Source: Thermosipho melanesiensis BI429
GTDB taxonomy: Bacteria > Thermotogota > Thermotogae > Thermotogales > Fervidobacteriaceae
Reading direction: 5' to 3'
DNA length: 64,000 nt
Assembly: GCF_000016905.1 (NCBI RefSeq)
Contig: NC_009616.1
Span: 558,001-622,000 of the forward strand
Part shown: one piece after another, positions 32,454 to 40,090 of the stretch
Layout: each line of letters begins with the position of its first letter
Numbering within the stretch: position 1 is the first letter of the stretch
Made by a program: the position numbers and the translations under genes
Notes under the pieces: generated by a model
Told to the model about the DNA's origin: nothing
What the model saw: only the letters and a program-made list of their open reading frames with translations
Databases searched by the model: none

Positions 32454-32654
32454 ATGAAGATAATTTCAAACGTATTTTTTGTTATAAGCATTGTGTTATT
32501 TGTTATTGCAGCAGTATTTTTTGAAATCTCTTTAAGATACATGAGAAAACAAAATGAAAGAAAAAAAAAGGAAAGTACAAAACTAGGAATAAGGTTTTTA
32601 ATTTATGGCAGTATTGCTTTTGGAATTTCTGGGTTATTTGCATTTTTTTCGTAA
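32454..32654 (+). CDS. Small two-span membrane protein, unknown
   Basis: A 66-residue protein with two hydrophobic segments, residues 4-24 and 45-65, separated by a strongly basic loop (RKQNERKKKESTK) that should face the cytoplasm. AAAGGTGGGATGAG gives the ribosome site. It follows fliS by 12 bases and ends on a terminator, which makes it a likely real gene of that operon. I do not recognise a family. Confidence 0.7.
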   Translation: MKIISNVFFVISIVLFVIAAVFFEISLRYMRKQNERKKKESTKLGIRFLIYGSIAFGISGLFAFFS

Positions 32655-32680
32655 AAAAAGCCCCATTAGGGGCTTTTTTA
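32654..32680. terminator. Bidirectional terminator
   Basis: Inverted arms AAAAAAGCCCC and GGGGCTTTTTT around ATTA, between the small membrane protein gene and the convergent DUF1015 gene, whose stop is inside it. Confidence 0.93.
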
Positions 32681-33910
32681 CATTAAATGAACTATAATTC
32701 CACTTTTTAGCTTTGGCTCAAACCAAGTAGATTTTGGTGGCATCGTCTTTCCTTCGTCTGCAACTTTTAGAAGATCTTCTATTGATGTGGGATATAGCGC
32801 AAAAGCTACCTTATACTCCCCAGAATCAACAAGCCTTTCAAGTTCATCTATACCTTTTATCCCGCCAACAAAATTAATTCTTTTATCCGTTCTTGGATTT
32901 TCAATACCCAAAATAGGTTTTAATAGGTTTTCTTGGAGTATTGCAACATCAAGCGATGAAACTACATCATTTTCGTTAAAAATTCCCGCTTTTGCAGTTA
33001 ATTTGTACCATTTTCCTTCAAGATACATTGCAAATTCATGTTTTCTAGAAGGTTTGAATTTTTCTGTTTCTTCAACTTCAAATTTTTCTGATACTTTCTT
33101 TAAAAATTCTTCTTTTGTGTTATTATTCAAATCCTTAACAACTCTGTTATAGTCCAAAATGTTCAATTGAGTGTGTGGGAATAATACCGCAAGAAAAAAG
33201 TTGTATTCTTCATTTCCCGTATGGTTGGGATTTTCCTTTGCTAATTCTTCAGCTGCTCTTGCGGCTGCAGCGGCTCTATGGTGCCCATCTGCTATATAAA
33301 ATGCCTCTACATCTTTAAAAGCATCAACAATTTCATTTATTTCTTTTTCGTCTTTTACAACCCACAACGTATGGTGAATTCCTGAGTCATCGGTATAATC
33401 ATATTCAGGTTCTTTTGTTGTATGTTTCATTATTAAATTATCAATTTCTGGTCTTGAACGGTACATCAAAAATACTGGTCCAGTGTGTGCTCTCATTAAT
33501 TTCACATGTCTTGCCCTTTCGTCTTCTTTGTCTTTTCTCGTAAGCTCGTGTTTTTTTATTTTTCCCTCTGCATATTCTTTGGTAGAAAATGTTGCATAAA
33601 ATCCCGTTTGTAAATACCCTTGCCATTCTTCCCTATATATGTATATAGCTGGTTTATCTTCCAGTATCATTACACCTTCTTTTTGAAATTGTTCTAAAAC
33701 TTCTTTTCCTTTCAATATTACTTCATCTGAATGAGTATCCACTTCTACATCAAAATTAATTTCTGGACGTGTAACTTTATAGAAAGTGTAAGGATTTTTT
33801 TGTGCCTCTTTTCTTGCTTCTTCTGTTGTTACCACGTCATATGGTTTGGCTGCCACTTTTTCTATCATATCCCTTCTTGGCCTTAAACCTCTAAAAGCTC
33901 TTACAATCAT
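32678..33910 (-). CDS. DUF1015 family protein
   Basis: A 410-residue cytoplasmic protein of the DUF1015 family. Recognisable parts are the N-terminal FRGLRPRRDMIEKVAAKPYDVV, the central AFYIADGHHRAAAAARAAEE (the conserved ADGHHR block, ParB-like in style) and the later RINFVGGIKGIDELERLVDSGE with MPPKSTWFEPKLKSG at the end. Its biochemical role is not known to me with certainty; a nucleotide-dependent kinase-like function has been discussed for ParB-related folds. It is monocistronic, with its own promoter at 33946-33974 and a shared terminator. Confidence 0.9.
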   Translation of the reverse strand: MIVRAFRGLRPRRDMIEKVAAKPYDVVTTEEARKEAQKNPYTFYKVTRPEINFDVEVDTHSDEVILKGKEVLEQFQKEGVMILEDKPAIYIYREEWQGYLQTGFYATFSTKEYAEGKIKKHELTRKDKEDERARHVKLMRAHTGPVFLMYRSRPEIDNLIMKHTTKEPEYDYTDDSGIHHTLWVVKDEKEINEIVDAFKDVEAFYIADGHHRAAAAARAAEELAKENPNHTGNEEYNFFLAVLFPHTQLNILDYNRVVKDLNNNTKEEFLKKVSEKFEVEETEKFKPSRKHEFAMYLEGKWYKLTAKAGIFNENDVVSSLDVAILQENLLKPILGIENPRTDKRINFVGGIKGIDELERLVDSGEYKVAFALYPTSIEDLLKVADEGKTMPPKSTWFEPKLKSGIIVHLM

Positions 33911-33945
33911 TTTCTTCCCTCCTTACATTTTTATTTTGCATGATG

Positions 33946-33974
33946 ATTTTAGCACAATAGTTCTATGTTTGCAA
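33946..33974 (-). promoter_or_regulatory. Promoter of the DUF1015 gene
   Basis: Minus strand: TTGCAA at 33974-33969, 17 bases, then TAAAAT at 33951-33946 preceded by TG and one base. The spacing is ideal and the predicted start lies about 30 bases before the ATG. Confidence 0.85.
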
Positions 33975-34043
33975 TTTTGGTTAGATTTAAAATCATATAA
34001 TAATCATATGCTATCTTTTGTTTTCTAAAATATACTTAAAAAA

Positions 34044-34069
34044 AGTCCTAGTTCCAAGGAACTAGGACT
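34044..34069 (-). terminator. Terminator of the opp-type operon
   Basis: Near-perfect 11-base stem (34044-34054 with 34059-34069, loop CAAG), followed on the minus strand by TTTTTTT. It overlaps the stop codon of the last ABC ATPase. Confidence 0.94.
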
Positions 34070-35072
34070 ATATTTTTCCTTCTGCAACCAAATAACATGA
34101 AACATAGTGTCCATTACCCATATCCTTTAGAGGAGGATGCGGATTTTTTTCACAGTCCTTTGTTCTAAATGGGCATCTATCATAAAATCTACATCTTGGT
34201 GGTGGATTTATGGGTTTACTAACAGACCCTATTATATTTGGTTCACCTTTAACGTAATCTGGATCTGGTATTGGAACAGCAGAAAGTAACGCTTTTGTGT
34301 ATGGATGTAGCGGATTAAATAATATCTCTTCTGCATCTGCATACTCAACTATTTTTCCCAAATACATTACGGCTATTTTATCACACATATACCTTGCTAC
34401 AGCAAAATCATGCGTTATATACAAATAACTCATATTGTATTTTTCCTGTAGCTCCATTAGAAGATTCATAACTCCAGTTCTTACCGAAACATCAAGCATA
34501 GATGTTGGTTCATCTGCAACTATAAATGTTGGTTCTAAAACCAACGCCCTTGCTATTGCAACTCTTTGCCTTTGCCCACCTGAAAGCTCATGTGGATATC
34601 TCCACAAAAAGCTTGAAGGTGGTGTAAGCCCAACATCTTGTAACAACTTTAATACTTTCTCCTCTCTTTCTTTTAAATTTCCTATATTGTGAATGTTTAA
34701 TGGCTCAGCGATAATATCAAATATTGTCATCCTAGGATTTAGAGATTCATATGGGTCTTGAAAAATCATCTGTACCTTTTTGTGATACTCCAATTTAGAT
34801 GGAAATCTATATATTTCTTTTCCCTCTATGAACACATTCCCTGCAGTAGGTTTTTCAAGACCAACTATTACCTTTCCTGTGGTAGTTTTTCCACATCCAG
34901 ATTCACCAACTAATCCTAATGACTTTCCTCTTTTTATTTCAAACGATACATCATCAACTGCGTGCACAAAATGTTTAACTTTTGAAAATAATCCTCTATC
35001 TGCAGCAAAGAATTTTTTCAATCCATCAACTTTCAATATTATATCCGTTGCTTTAGAGCTCAATTTTTGCAT
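34068..35072 (-). CDS. Oligopeptide/sugar ABC transporter ATP-binding protein, OppF type
   Basis: A 334-residue ABC ATPase. Walker A GESGCGKTTTGK, Q-loop MIFQDPYESLNPRMTI, signature ELSGGQRQRVAIARAL, Walker B FIVADEPTSMLDVSV, and the C-terminal oligopeptide domain ending GCRFYDRCPF-like PRCRFYDRCPFRTKDC, whose four cysteines may hold an iron-sulfur cluster as in Opp ATPases. It pairs with the OppD-type subunit, whose gene it overlaps by 20 bases. It is the last gene of a five-gene importer operon. Confidence 0.95.
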   Translation of the reverse strand: MQKLSSKATDIILKVDGLKKFFAADRGLFSKVKHFVHAVDDVSFEIKRGKSLGLVGESGCGKTTTGKVIVGLEKPTAGNVFIEGKEIYRFPSKLEYHKKVQMIFQDPYESLNPRMTIFDIIAEPLNIHNIGNLKEREEKVLKLLQDVGLTPPSSFLWRYPHELSGGQRQRVAIARALVLEPTFIVADEPTSMLDVSVRTGVMNLLMELQEKYNMSYLYITHDFAVARYMCDKIAVMYLGKIVEYADAEEILFNPLHPYTKALLSAVPIPDPDYVKGEPNIIGSVSKPINPPPRCRFYDRCPFRTKDCEKNPHPPLKDMGNGHYVSCYLVAEGKI

Positions 35073-36057
35073 CTTTTCTCACCTCTTCACTTAAAGGATG
35101 CCAACATGCTACAAAGTGTCCATCCTCAATTTCTTTATATTCCGGCTCTTCATTCTTGCACTTTTCCGTCGCCCAAGGACATCGCGGTGCAAATCTACAT
35201 CCCTTTGGTGGGTTTAAAAGATTTGGAGGTTCTCCTGGGATAGTTAACAATTTTTTCTTTTCACCAATTGTACTTGGAAATGCATTCATAAGTAAAAATG
35301 TATATGGATGCATTGGATTTTTAAATATATCACGCGAACTTCCAAGTTCAACAAACTTTCCAGCATACATAACAGCTATCTTATCACTAACTTCGGCTAT
35401 AACAGCTATATCATGTGATATATAGATCATTGCCATATTTAGTTGTTTTTGTATTTTTTTCATTTCCTTTAAAATCTTATCCTGAACTATAACATCCAGT
35501 GCAGTTGTTGGTTCATCAGCAATAATTACCTTTGGATCACAAGATAGAGCAAGCGCAATAACAGCTCTTTGTTTCATTCCTCCACTGTATTGGTGTGGAT
35601 ATTGTTCCATTCTTTTTGGATCAAGACCAACTAGCTCAAACAACTTTGCAACTTTCTTTTTAGCATCGTCAATACTCATTTCTGGATAATGAGTTAATAT
35701 AGCTTCAACTATTTGATCACCAACCTTGTACACTGGATTCAACGAATTCATAGCAGCTTGAAAAACCATGGCAAGACCTTTCCATCTATACTTTCTCATC
35801 TCTTCTTCTGAAAGGGAAACAAGATCAACAATTTTTCCATTGTCATTAAATAATACTTTTCCTTCTTTAAACTCACCATTTTCTGGCAAAAGTCTTAACA
35901 TTGTCATTGAAACAGACGTCTTCCCACATCCAGATTCACCCACTATTCCCAAACTTTCACCACTATCCAAGGTGAAATTTATTCCATCAACGGCTTTTAC
36001 ATACCCCATTTTAGTTTTATAGTGCATCTTTAAATTTTTTACTTCAAGCAATGCCAC
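35053..36057 (-). CDS. Oligopeptide/sugar ABC transporter ATP-binding protein, OppD type
   Basis: A 334-residue ABC ATPase. Walker A GESGCGKTSVSM, the expected MVFQAAMNSLNPVYKVGDQ, signature QYSGGMKQRAVIALAL, Walker B VIIADEPTTALDVIVQ, and the C-terminal cysteines GCRFAPRCPWATEKC. Partner of the OppF-type ATPase in the cytoplasm. It starts seven bases after the OppC-type permease gene. In Thermotogota such five-gene sets often import oligosaccharides rather than peptides, so the substrate stays open. Confidence 0.95.
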   Translation of the reverse strand: MALLEVKNLKMHYKTKMGYVKAVDGINFTLDSGESLGIVGESGCGKTSVSMTMLRLLPENGEFKEGKVLFNDNGKIVDLVSLSEEEMRKYRWKGLAMVFQAAMNSLNPVYKVGDQIVEAILTHYPEMSIDDAKKKVAKLFELVGLDPKRMEQYPHQYSGGMKQRAVIALALSCDPKVIIADEPTTALDVIVQDKILKEMKKIQKQLNMAMIYISHDIAVIAEVSDKIAVMYAGKFVELGSSRDIFKNPMHPYTFLLMNAFPSTIGEKKKLLTIPGEPPNLLNPPKGCRFAPRCPWATEKCKNEEPEYKEIEDGHFVACWHPLSEEVRKDAKIEL

Positions 36058-36063
36058 TTCAAA

Positions 36064-38589
36064 TCACCTCTTTCTAAGTCTTGGGTTGACAATTTCTTCG
36101 AGACCTCTTCCTAAGAAATAAAATCCTGAACAGAATATTGTTATTATTAACCCCGCAGGTATCCAAAGCCACCAATATGCACCTATATTTCCCGATGAAA
36201 GATAACCAGATGTCCATGCTGTATTGATCATTATACCCCAACTAATCCTTATCCTCAAAAGCCCGAAAAAGCTAAGGGATGCTTCTGAAAATACAGCCCC
36301 TGTAACGTTAAACATCATATATAGGAATGAAAGAGGCATGACATTGGGAATAATGTGATTGAATATAATATATCTGTTGCTCGCTCCTGCAACTTTTGCA
36401 GCTTCTATATAAGGTTTCACTTTTATAGTTAACGCCTGCGCTTTAATAACCAAAGTTATTCCTCCAAATCCTCCAAGAAGACCTAAAATCAAAGCAAGCC
36501 AGAAAAGATTTAATTTAAAGAATCCCGACAAAACAATTAAAAATGCTATACCAGGAAACAAGAGCATCAAATCCGCAAGTCTCATAAAAAATGTATCAAT
36601 TATTCCACCGTAATATGCTGCAGTAGTTCCTATTATTGTACCAATAGTTACAGTAATAACTGCCGCAAGAAATCCCAACATAAATTCACTAGGCGTACTC
36701 CTCCAAAGCTGCATAAATATATCTCTTCCACCTGGATCAGTACCCAAAACATGCCATCTATTTGGAGGAAGTGGATGTTGAATTCCCAATTTTGATTCAA
36801 GAGCAAGCTGATTGTATATTGAAACCAATAACTTTTGAGCATCTTTCTGCGAAAGATTAATTGTTTTTTTCAAATTATCAACAACTGTTGAAATATCATT
36901 CTGGGCCATCAAAACATTACTGTATTTTTCTTCCCAATAACTTTTATCTTCTAGATTTTCTATGTATTTTTTTATTAAACTTTTCATAGTTTGTTTTGAT
37001 AAAATATCATACTCGTGGAATTTGTTTATAAAGTTTATCTGTTCAGTAAGCGCTAAATTACCTTCCAGTTTTTCTACTATATCTTCCCTTTTGTAATTTA
37101 TATCCCCAGCACTTTTTATGTTTTCCACTATTAAATCAAAATGCTTTGTTCCTTTTGTTGCATATGACAAAAGCGCCACCATAGGTTTATCCAAAGCGGG
37201 AATAAATTTAGTATAATCCATTGAAAGATACACCTCTGGAACTTTTATTTGTTCAATTGATTTGTTGTAAATATCTGATATTATTGACATCATGAAAACT
37301 CTCGAATTTGCTACAAGCTTGAAAAGATCTTCTTGTTTTTTTCTAAAACTTTCCTGTATATCTTCAAAATCTTTTAGCTTATTTTCCAATTTTGCTTTAA
37401 TATCTGATGACAAATCAAAACTTATCGTTGCAAGATTTATTCCTGATAAATAATCTAATATTATTTGTGGATTTTTAATATCAAATGTTAAACCTAACTG
37501 AGTAAAGGTCTTTTTAAGCTCAGAAAAATACTGCTCTATTCTATTCAAATTTGATTTTTTATTCTCAGAATTTTCCAAATCAGGGACCTTAGTTTCAGCA
37601 AATGGCATTAGATCTTTGTAATGCGAATTCTCTAATTTTGAAATAATTTCCTCATTTTCTTTTATCTTTGCATATGTAATTAAATCTACCAATGTATTAA
37701 AGACCGTTGCCTTTGTTAGATCAAATGTAGAAATTTTATCAAACCTTATTACATCCTCTAAATCTTTCTGATTGGAAACCGAAACTTGAACGTTTATTTC
37801 TCCCTCTTTGTACAACTTTTGAACTGCTTTAAATATTTCTTCTTCTGCTTGTTTTATTTCCTCTTCATTATAGTTTAATCCTAAAAGCTCATTGAATTTT
37901 TCTCTTTCATCTCTACCCTTTGCTATTTTTATCCAAAGACCAATGGTAGAAACTTCCCTTTTATTTTTATAAACGGATAACGCTTTTGCCAACGTTTCAA
38001 CATCTACACTTTCTAAAAGCTTTTTAAAAGATGTTAATGAAAATTTCTTTCTGTCACCAATTTCAACCACATCAGATAAGGGTTTAACAATAATTAGATC
38101 CTCTTCCAATAACTGAGATAACTGAGTTTGAAATCTCATTCTTTCTTTTATGGGAAAATAACTATCTACTATTGTATCTAGTATATGTCTAAAGGCTTGT
38201 GCATAATCCAGATTAACAAATTGCCTTTGAGCAATATCTATCCTTTTCTCAATTTCTTTTTTAAATGCTTCACCTTGATCAAGAAATGAATAGGTAAAAA
38301 GTTTTGAAGAAGGAATCTCTATTCCCTTAATGATATTTTGAGCTGACATGTGCTTTGAAATGTATGAAATATCTTGAACCCGTGGATCAGTACCAGTAAC
38401 AGGATGATAGATACTATGATCTACAAATTGCCACGCAATCGGATAAGTAAGTGCAAAGATACCAAATATGATTATAATGGTTAACCCAAAAACTCCCATT
38501 TTACTCTCTTTAAAAAGATTCCAATTCTTTCTAAAATTTTTTATGAAAAGTTTTAATTTTATTTTAGTAATAGATTCATTTGCCATCAA
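36064..38589 (-). CDS. ABC permease, OppC type, with an insertion of about 530 residues
   Basis: An 841-residue protein; OppC/DppC permeases normally have about 280-340. Residues 1-75 give the usual N-terminus with the first span (GVFGLTIIIIFGIFALTYPIA). From residue 613 the sequence is canonical: HVLGTDPGGRDIFMQLWRS, five spans, and the EAA loop (EAAKVAGASNRYIIFNHIIP) that contacts the ATPase. Between them lie about 530 residues, charged and helical with heptad-like stretches, where the normal protein has only a short loop outside the membrane. The insertion should therefore be extracytoplasmic. The reading frame is intact, with no sign of fusion by frameshift. The gene sits between oppB- and oppD-type genes. 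Confidence 0.93.
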   Translation of the reverse strand: MMANESITKIKLKLFIKNFRKNWNLFKESKMGVFGLTIIIIFGIFALTYPIAWQFVDHSIYHPVTGTDPRVQDISYISKHMSAQNIIKGIEIPSSKLFTYSFLDQGEAFKKEIEKRIDIAQRQFVNLDYAQAFRHILDTIVDSYFPIKERMRFQTQLSQLLEEDLIIVKPLSDVVEIGDRKKFSLTSFKKLLESVDVETLAKALSVYKNKREVSTIGLWIKIAKGRDEREKFNELLGLNYNEEEIKQAEEEIFKAVQKLYKEGEINVQVSVSNQKDLEDVIRFDKISTFDLTKATVFNTLVDLITYAKIKENEEIISKLENSHYKDLMPFAETKVPDLENSENKKSNLNRIEQYFSELKKTFTQLGLTFDIKNPQIILDYLSGINLATISFDLSSDIKAKLENKLKDFEDIQESFRKKQEDLFKLVANSRVFMMSIISDIYNKSIEQIKVPEVYLSMDYTKFIPALDKPMVALLSYATKGTKHFDLIVENIKSAGDINYKREDIVEKLEGNLALTEQINFINKFHEYDILSKQTMKSLIKKYIENLEDKSYWEEKYSNVLMAQNDISTVVDNLKKTINLSQKDAQKLLVSIYNQLALESKLGIQHPLPPNRWHVLGTDPGGRDIFMQLWRSTPSEFMLGFLAAVITVTIGTIIGTTAAYYGGIIDTFFMRLADLMLLFPGIAFLIVLSGFFKLNLFWLALILGLLGGFGGITLVIKAQALTIKVKPYIEAAKVAGASNRYIIFNHIIPNVMPLSFLYMMFNVTGAVFSEASLSFFGLLRIRISWGIMINTAWTSGYLSSGNIGAYWWLWIPAGLIITIFCSGFYFLGRGLEEIVNPRLRKR

Positions 38590-38599
38590 ATTTCACCCC

Positions 38600-40033
38600 T
38601 CAATATCTAATTCTAGGATCAAGGATTGCATATAGAATATCAGCTACCAAATGAGCCACAAGAATAAACACACCGGTAAAAGTTAAACATCCCATTGCAA
38701 GAGGTGTATCTTGAACAAGTGTAGCATTTAATAAAGTAAGTCCCATACCTTTCCAAGAAAACATAGTCTCTGTAATAACACCACCACTAACAGTAGTTGC
38801 AAGGGATAAAACAAAACTAGTAACTAACGGTAATAACGCCGTTCTTGCCGCATGTTTGTCTCTCACAACTTTATCGGGAAGTCCTTTAGCTTTTGCTGTT
38901 GTAATATAATCTTCTTTTATTATCTCAAGCATAGTATCTCTCATAACCAACATACTTCCCGCAAAACCAAGAACTGTTAATGATAATACTGGAAGAACAA
39001 CATGATACACTATATCTAATGCATAATACCCATATCCATTAAATATCCAATAAAGAATTACAATAGCAATACCAAAAAAAGTAATGCTTAACATAGATAT
39101 TGATTTAGCCTTTTTTGTTTTCATAAATGCTGCAACTATTAACCCTACTACCCAGAAAACAACTAGTAAAAACGCACTTAACAAAAGCCTTATAAATACA
39201 TCTTGAGTAGAGAATTTAACGTTCAACCATTTAGATGGTTCTATAAAACCGCTTATTGGGAATATTTTCAACACAACACCAAAAAGCCAAATCATAATAA
39301 GCATAAAAAACGGAGTAAATATAGTCCAAAAGACTATTCCAACAAATGTGGCAATTTTATCTGAAATGCCTCCACGTTTCCAAGCAATTCTTTTTCCAAG
39401 GTTATATCCCAAAACATACGAAGAAAGTGTGGTCATTAAAAACAAAAATACAGTTCTTGGAAGCCTTTCTGCAATTATTTCTTCCACTCGTTTGGGATAT
39501 TCCGAAAAAGATATTCCAAGTTCCAAATTAAAGAAATTTCGCATATGTTTTGCGTATTTTACATACCACGGATCACCTACACCAAACAGTTTTTTTATTC
39601 TCTCCATCATTTCCGGTTGTTTCATAATTTTCGGGTCAAGAAACTTTGAAGTATAATCTCCTGGCATTGCTAAGAATATAAAAAACACAACAGTTACATA
39701 TATCACAAGTAAAATTAACATTTGATATATCCTGTTTCTTACAAATTTAAACAATCCAGGAAGTGGTAGTGAAAATAAGTACAAAACAATAGAAAGTAAA
39801 TAGTTAAATCTTGGACTAAAAACAAATAGGTATTTAAACCCAAAAAACGCAGAAAAATAAAGTAAAAGAGATATAAAAAGAAAAATATAATGATAAACCT
39901 TTTTCGTATTAAATATAGTTGTCACAATTGCAAACAAGGGCAAAACTAATCCAAAAGCAAGAGTTTTGGAGAAAAACAAAAACACAAAAAACAACAATCC
40001 TATTATTAACTGTGTCCAGTGTTTTGTATTCAT
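38600..40033 (-). CDS. ABC permease, OppB type, with extra N-terminal spans
   Basis: A 477-residue permease; the usual length is about 306-340. The canonical part begins near residue 100 (RNRIYQMLILLVIYVTVVFFIF) and includes LFGVGDPWYVKYAKHMRNFFNLELGISF, the ADR-type EIIKEDYITTAKAKGLPDKVV EAA loop and the end HLVADILYAILDPRIRY. The first 98 residues add about four hydrophobic segments, and two more may lie around residues 275-330. ATG 40033 follows AGAGGTG; a GTG two codons earlier is within that site. It is separated from the upstream binding-protein gene by a hairpin. Confidence 0.92.
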   Translation of the reverse strand: MNTKHWTQLIIGLLFFVFLFFSKTLAFGLVLPLFAIVTTIFNTKKVYHYIFLFISLLLYFSAFFGFKYLFVFSPRFNYLLSIVLYLFSLPLPGLFKFVRNRIYQMLILLVIYVTVVFFIFLAMPGDYTSKFLDPKIMKQPEMMERIKKLFGVGDPWYVKYAKHMRNFFNLELGISFSEYPKRVEEIIAERLPRTVFLFLMTTLSSYVLGYNLGKRIAWKRGGISDKIATFVGIVFWTIFTPFFMLIMIWLFGVVLKIFPISGFIEPSKWLNVKFSTQDVFIRLLLSAFLLVVFWVVGLIVAAFMKTKKAKSISMLSITFFGIAIVILYWIFNGYGYYALDIVYHVVLPVLSLTVLGFAGSMLVMRDTMLEIIKEDYITTAKAKGLPDKVVRDKHAARTALLPLVTSFVLSLATTVSGGVITETMFSWKGMGLTLLNATLVQDTPLAMGCLTFTGVFILVAHLVADILYAILDPRIRY

Positions 40034-40061
40034 TTTCACCTCTCCTTTTTGTAGTAAAATT

Positions 40062-40085
40062 CCCCCCTCGAAAATCGAGGGGGAA
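40062..40085 (-). terminator. Intra-operon hairpin between binding protein and permease genes
   Basis: GC-rich stem CCCCCTCGA with TCGAGGGGG around AAA; on the minus strand only ATTTTAC follows, so it probably gives partial termination or protects the upstream mRNA 3' end, allowing more binding protein than permease. Confidence 0.75.
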
Positions 40086-40090
40086 GAGAA

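Noticed and set aside
33911-34043. Possible small RNA in the gap before the DUF1015 gene
   Set aside because: Only the DUF1015 promoter and leader could be found; no stable hairpin other than the operon terminator at 34044.
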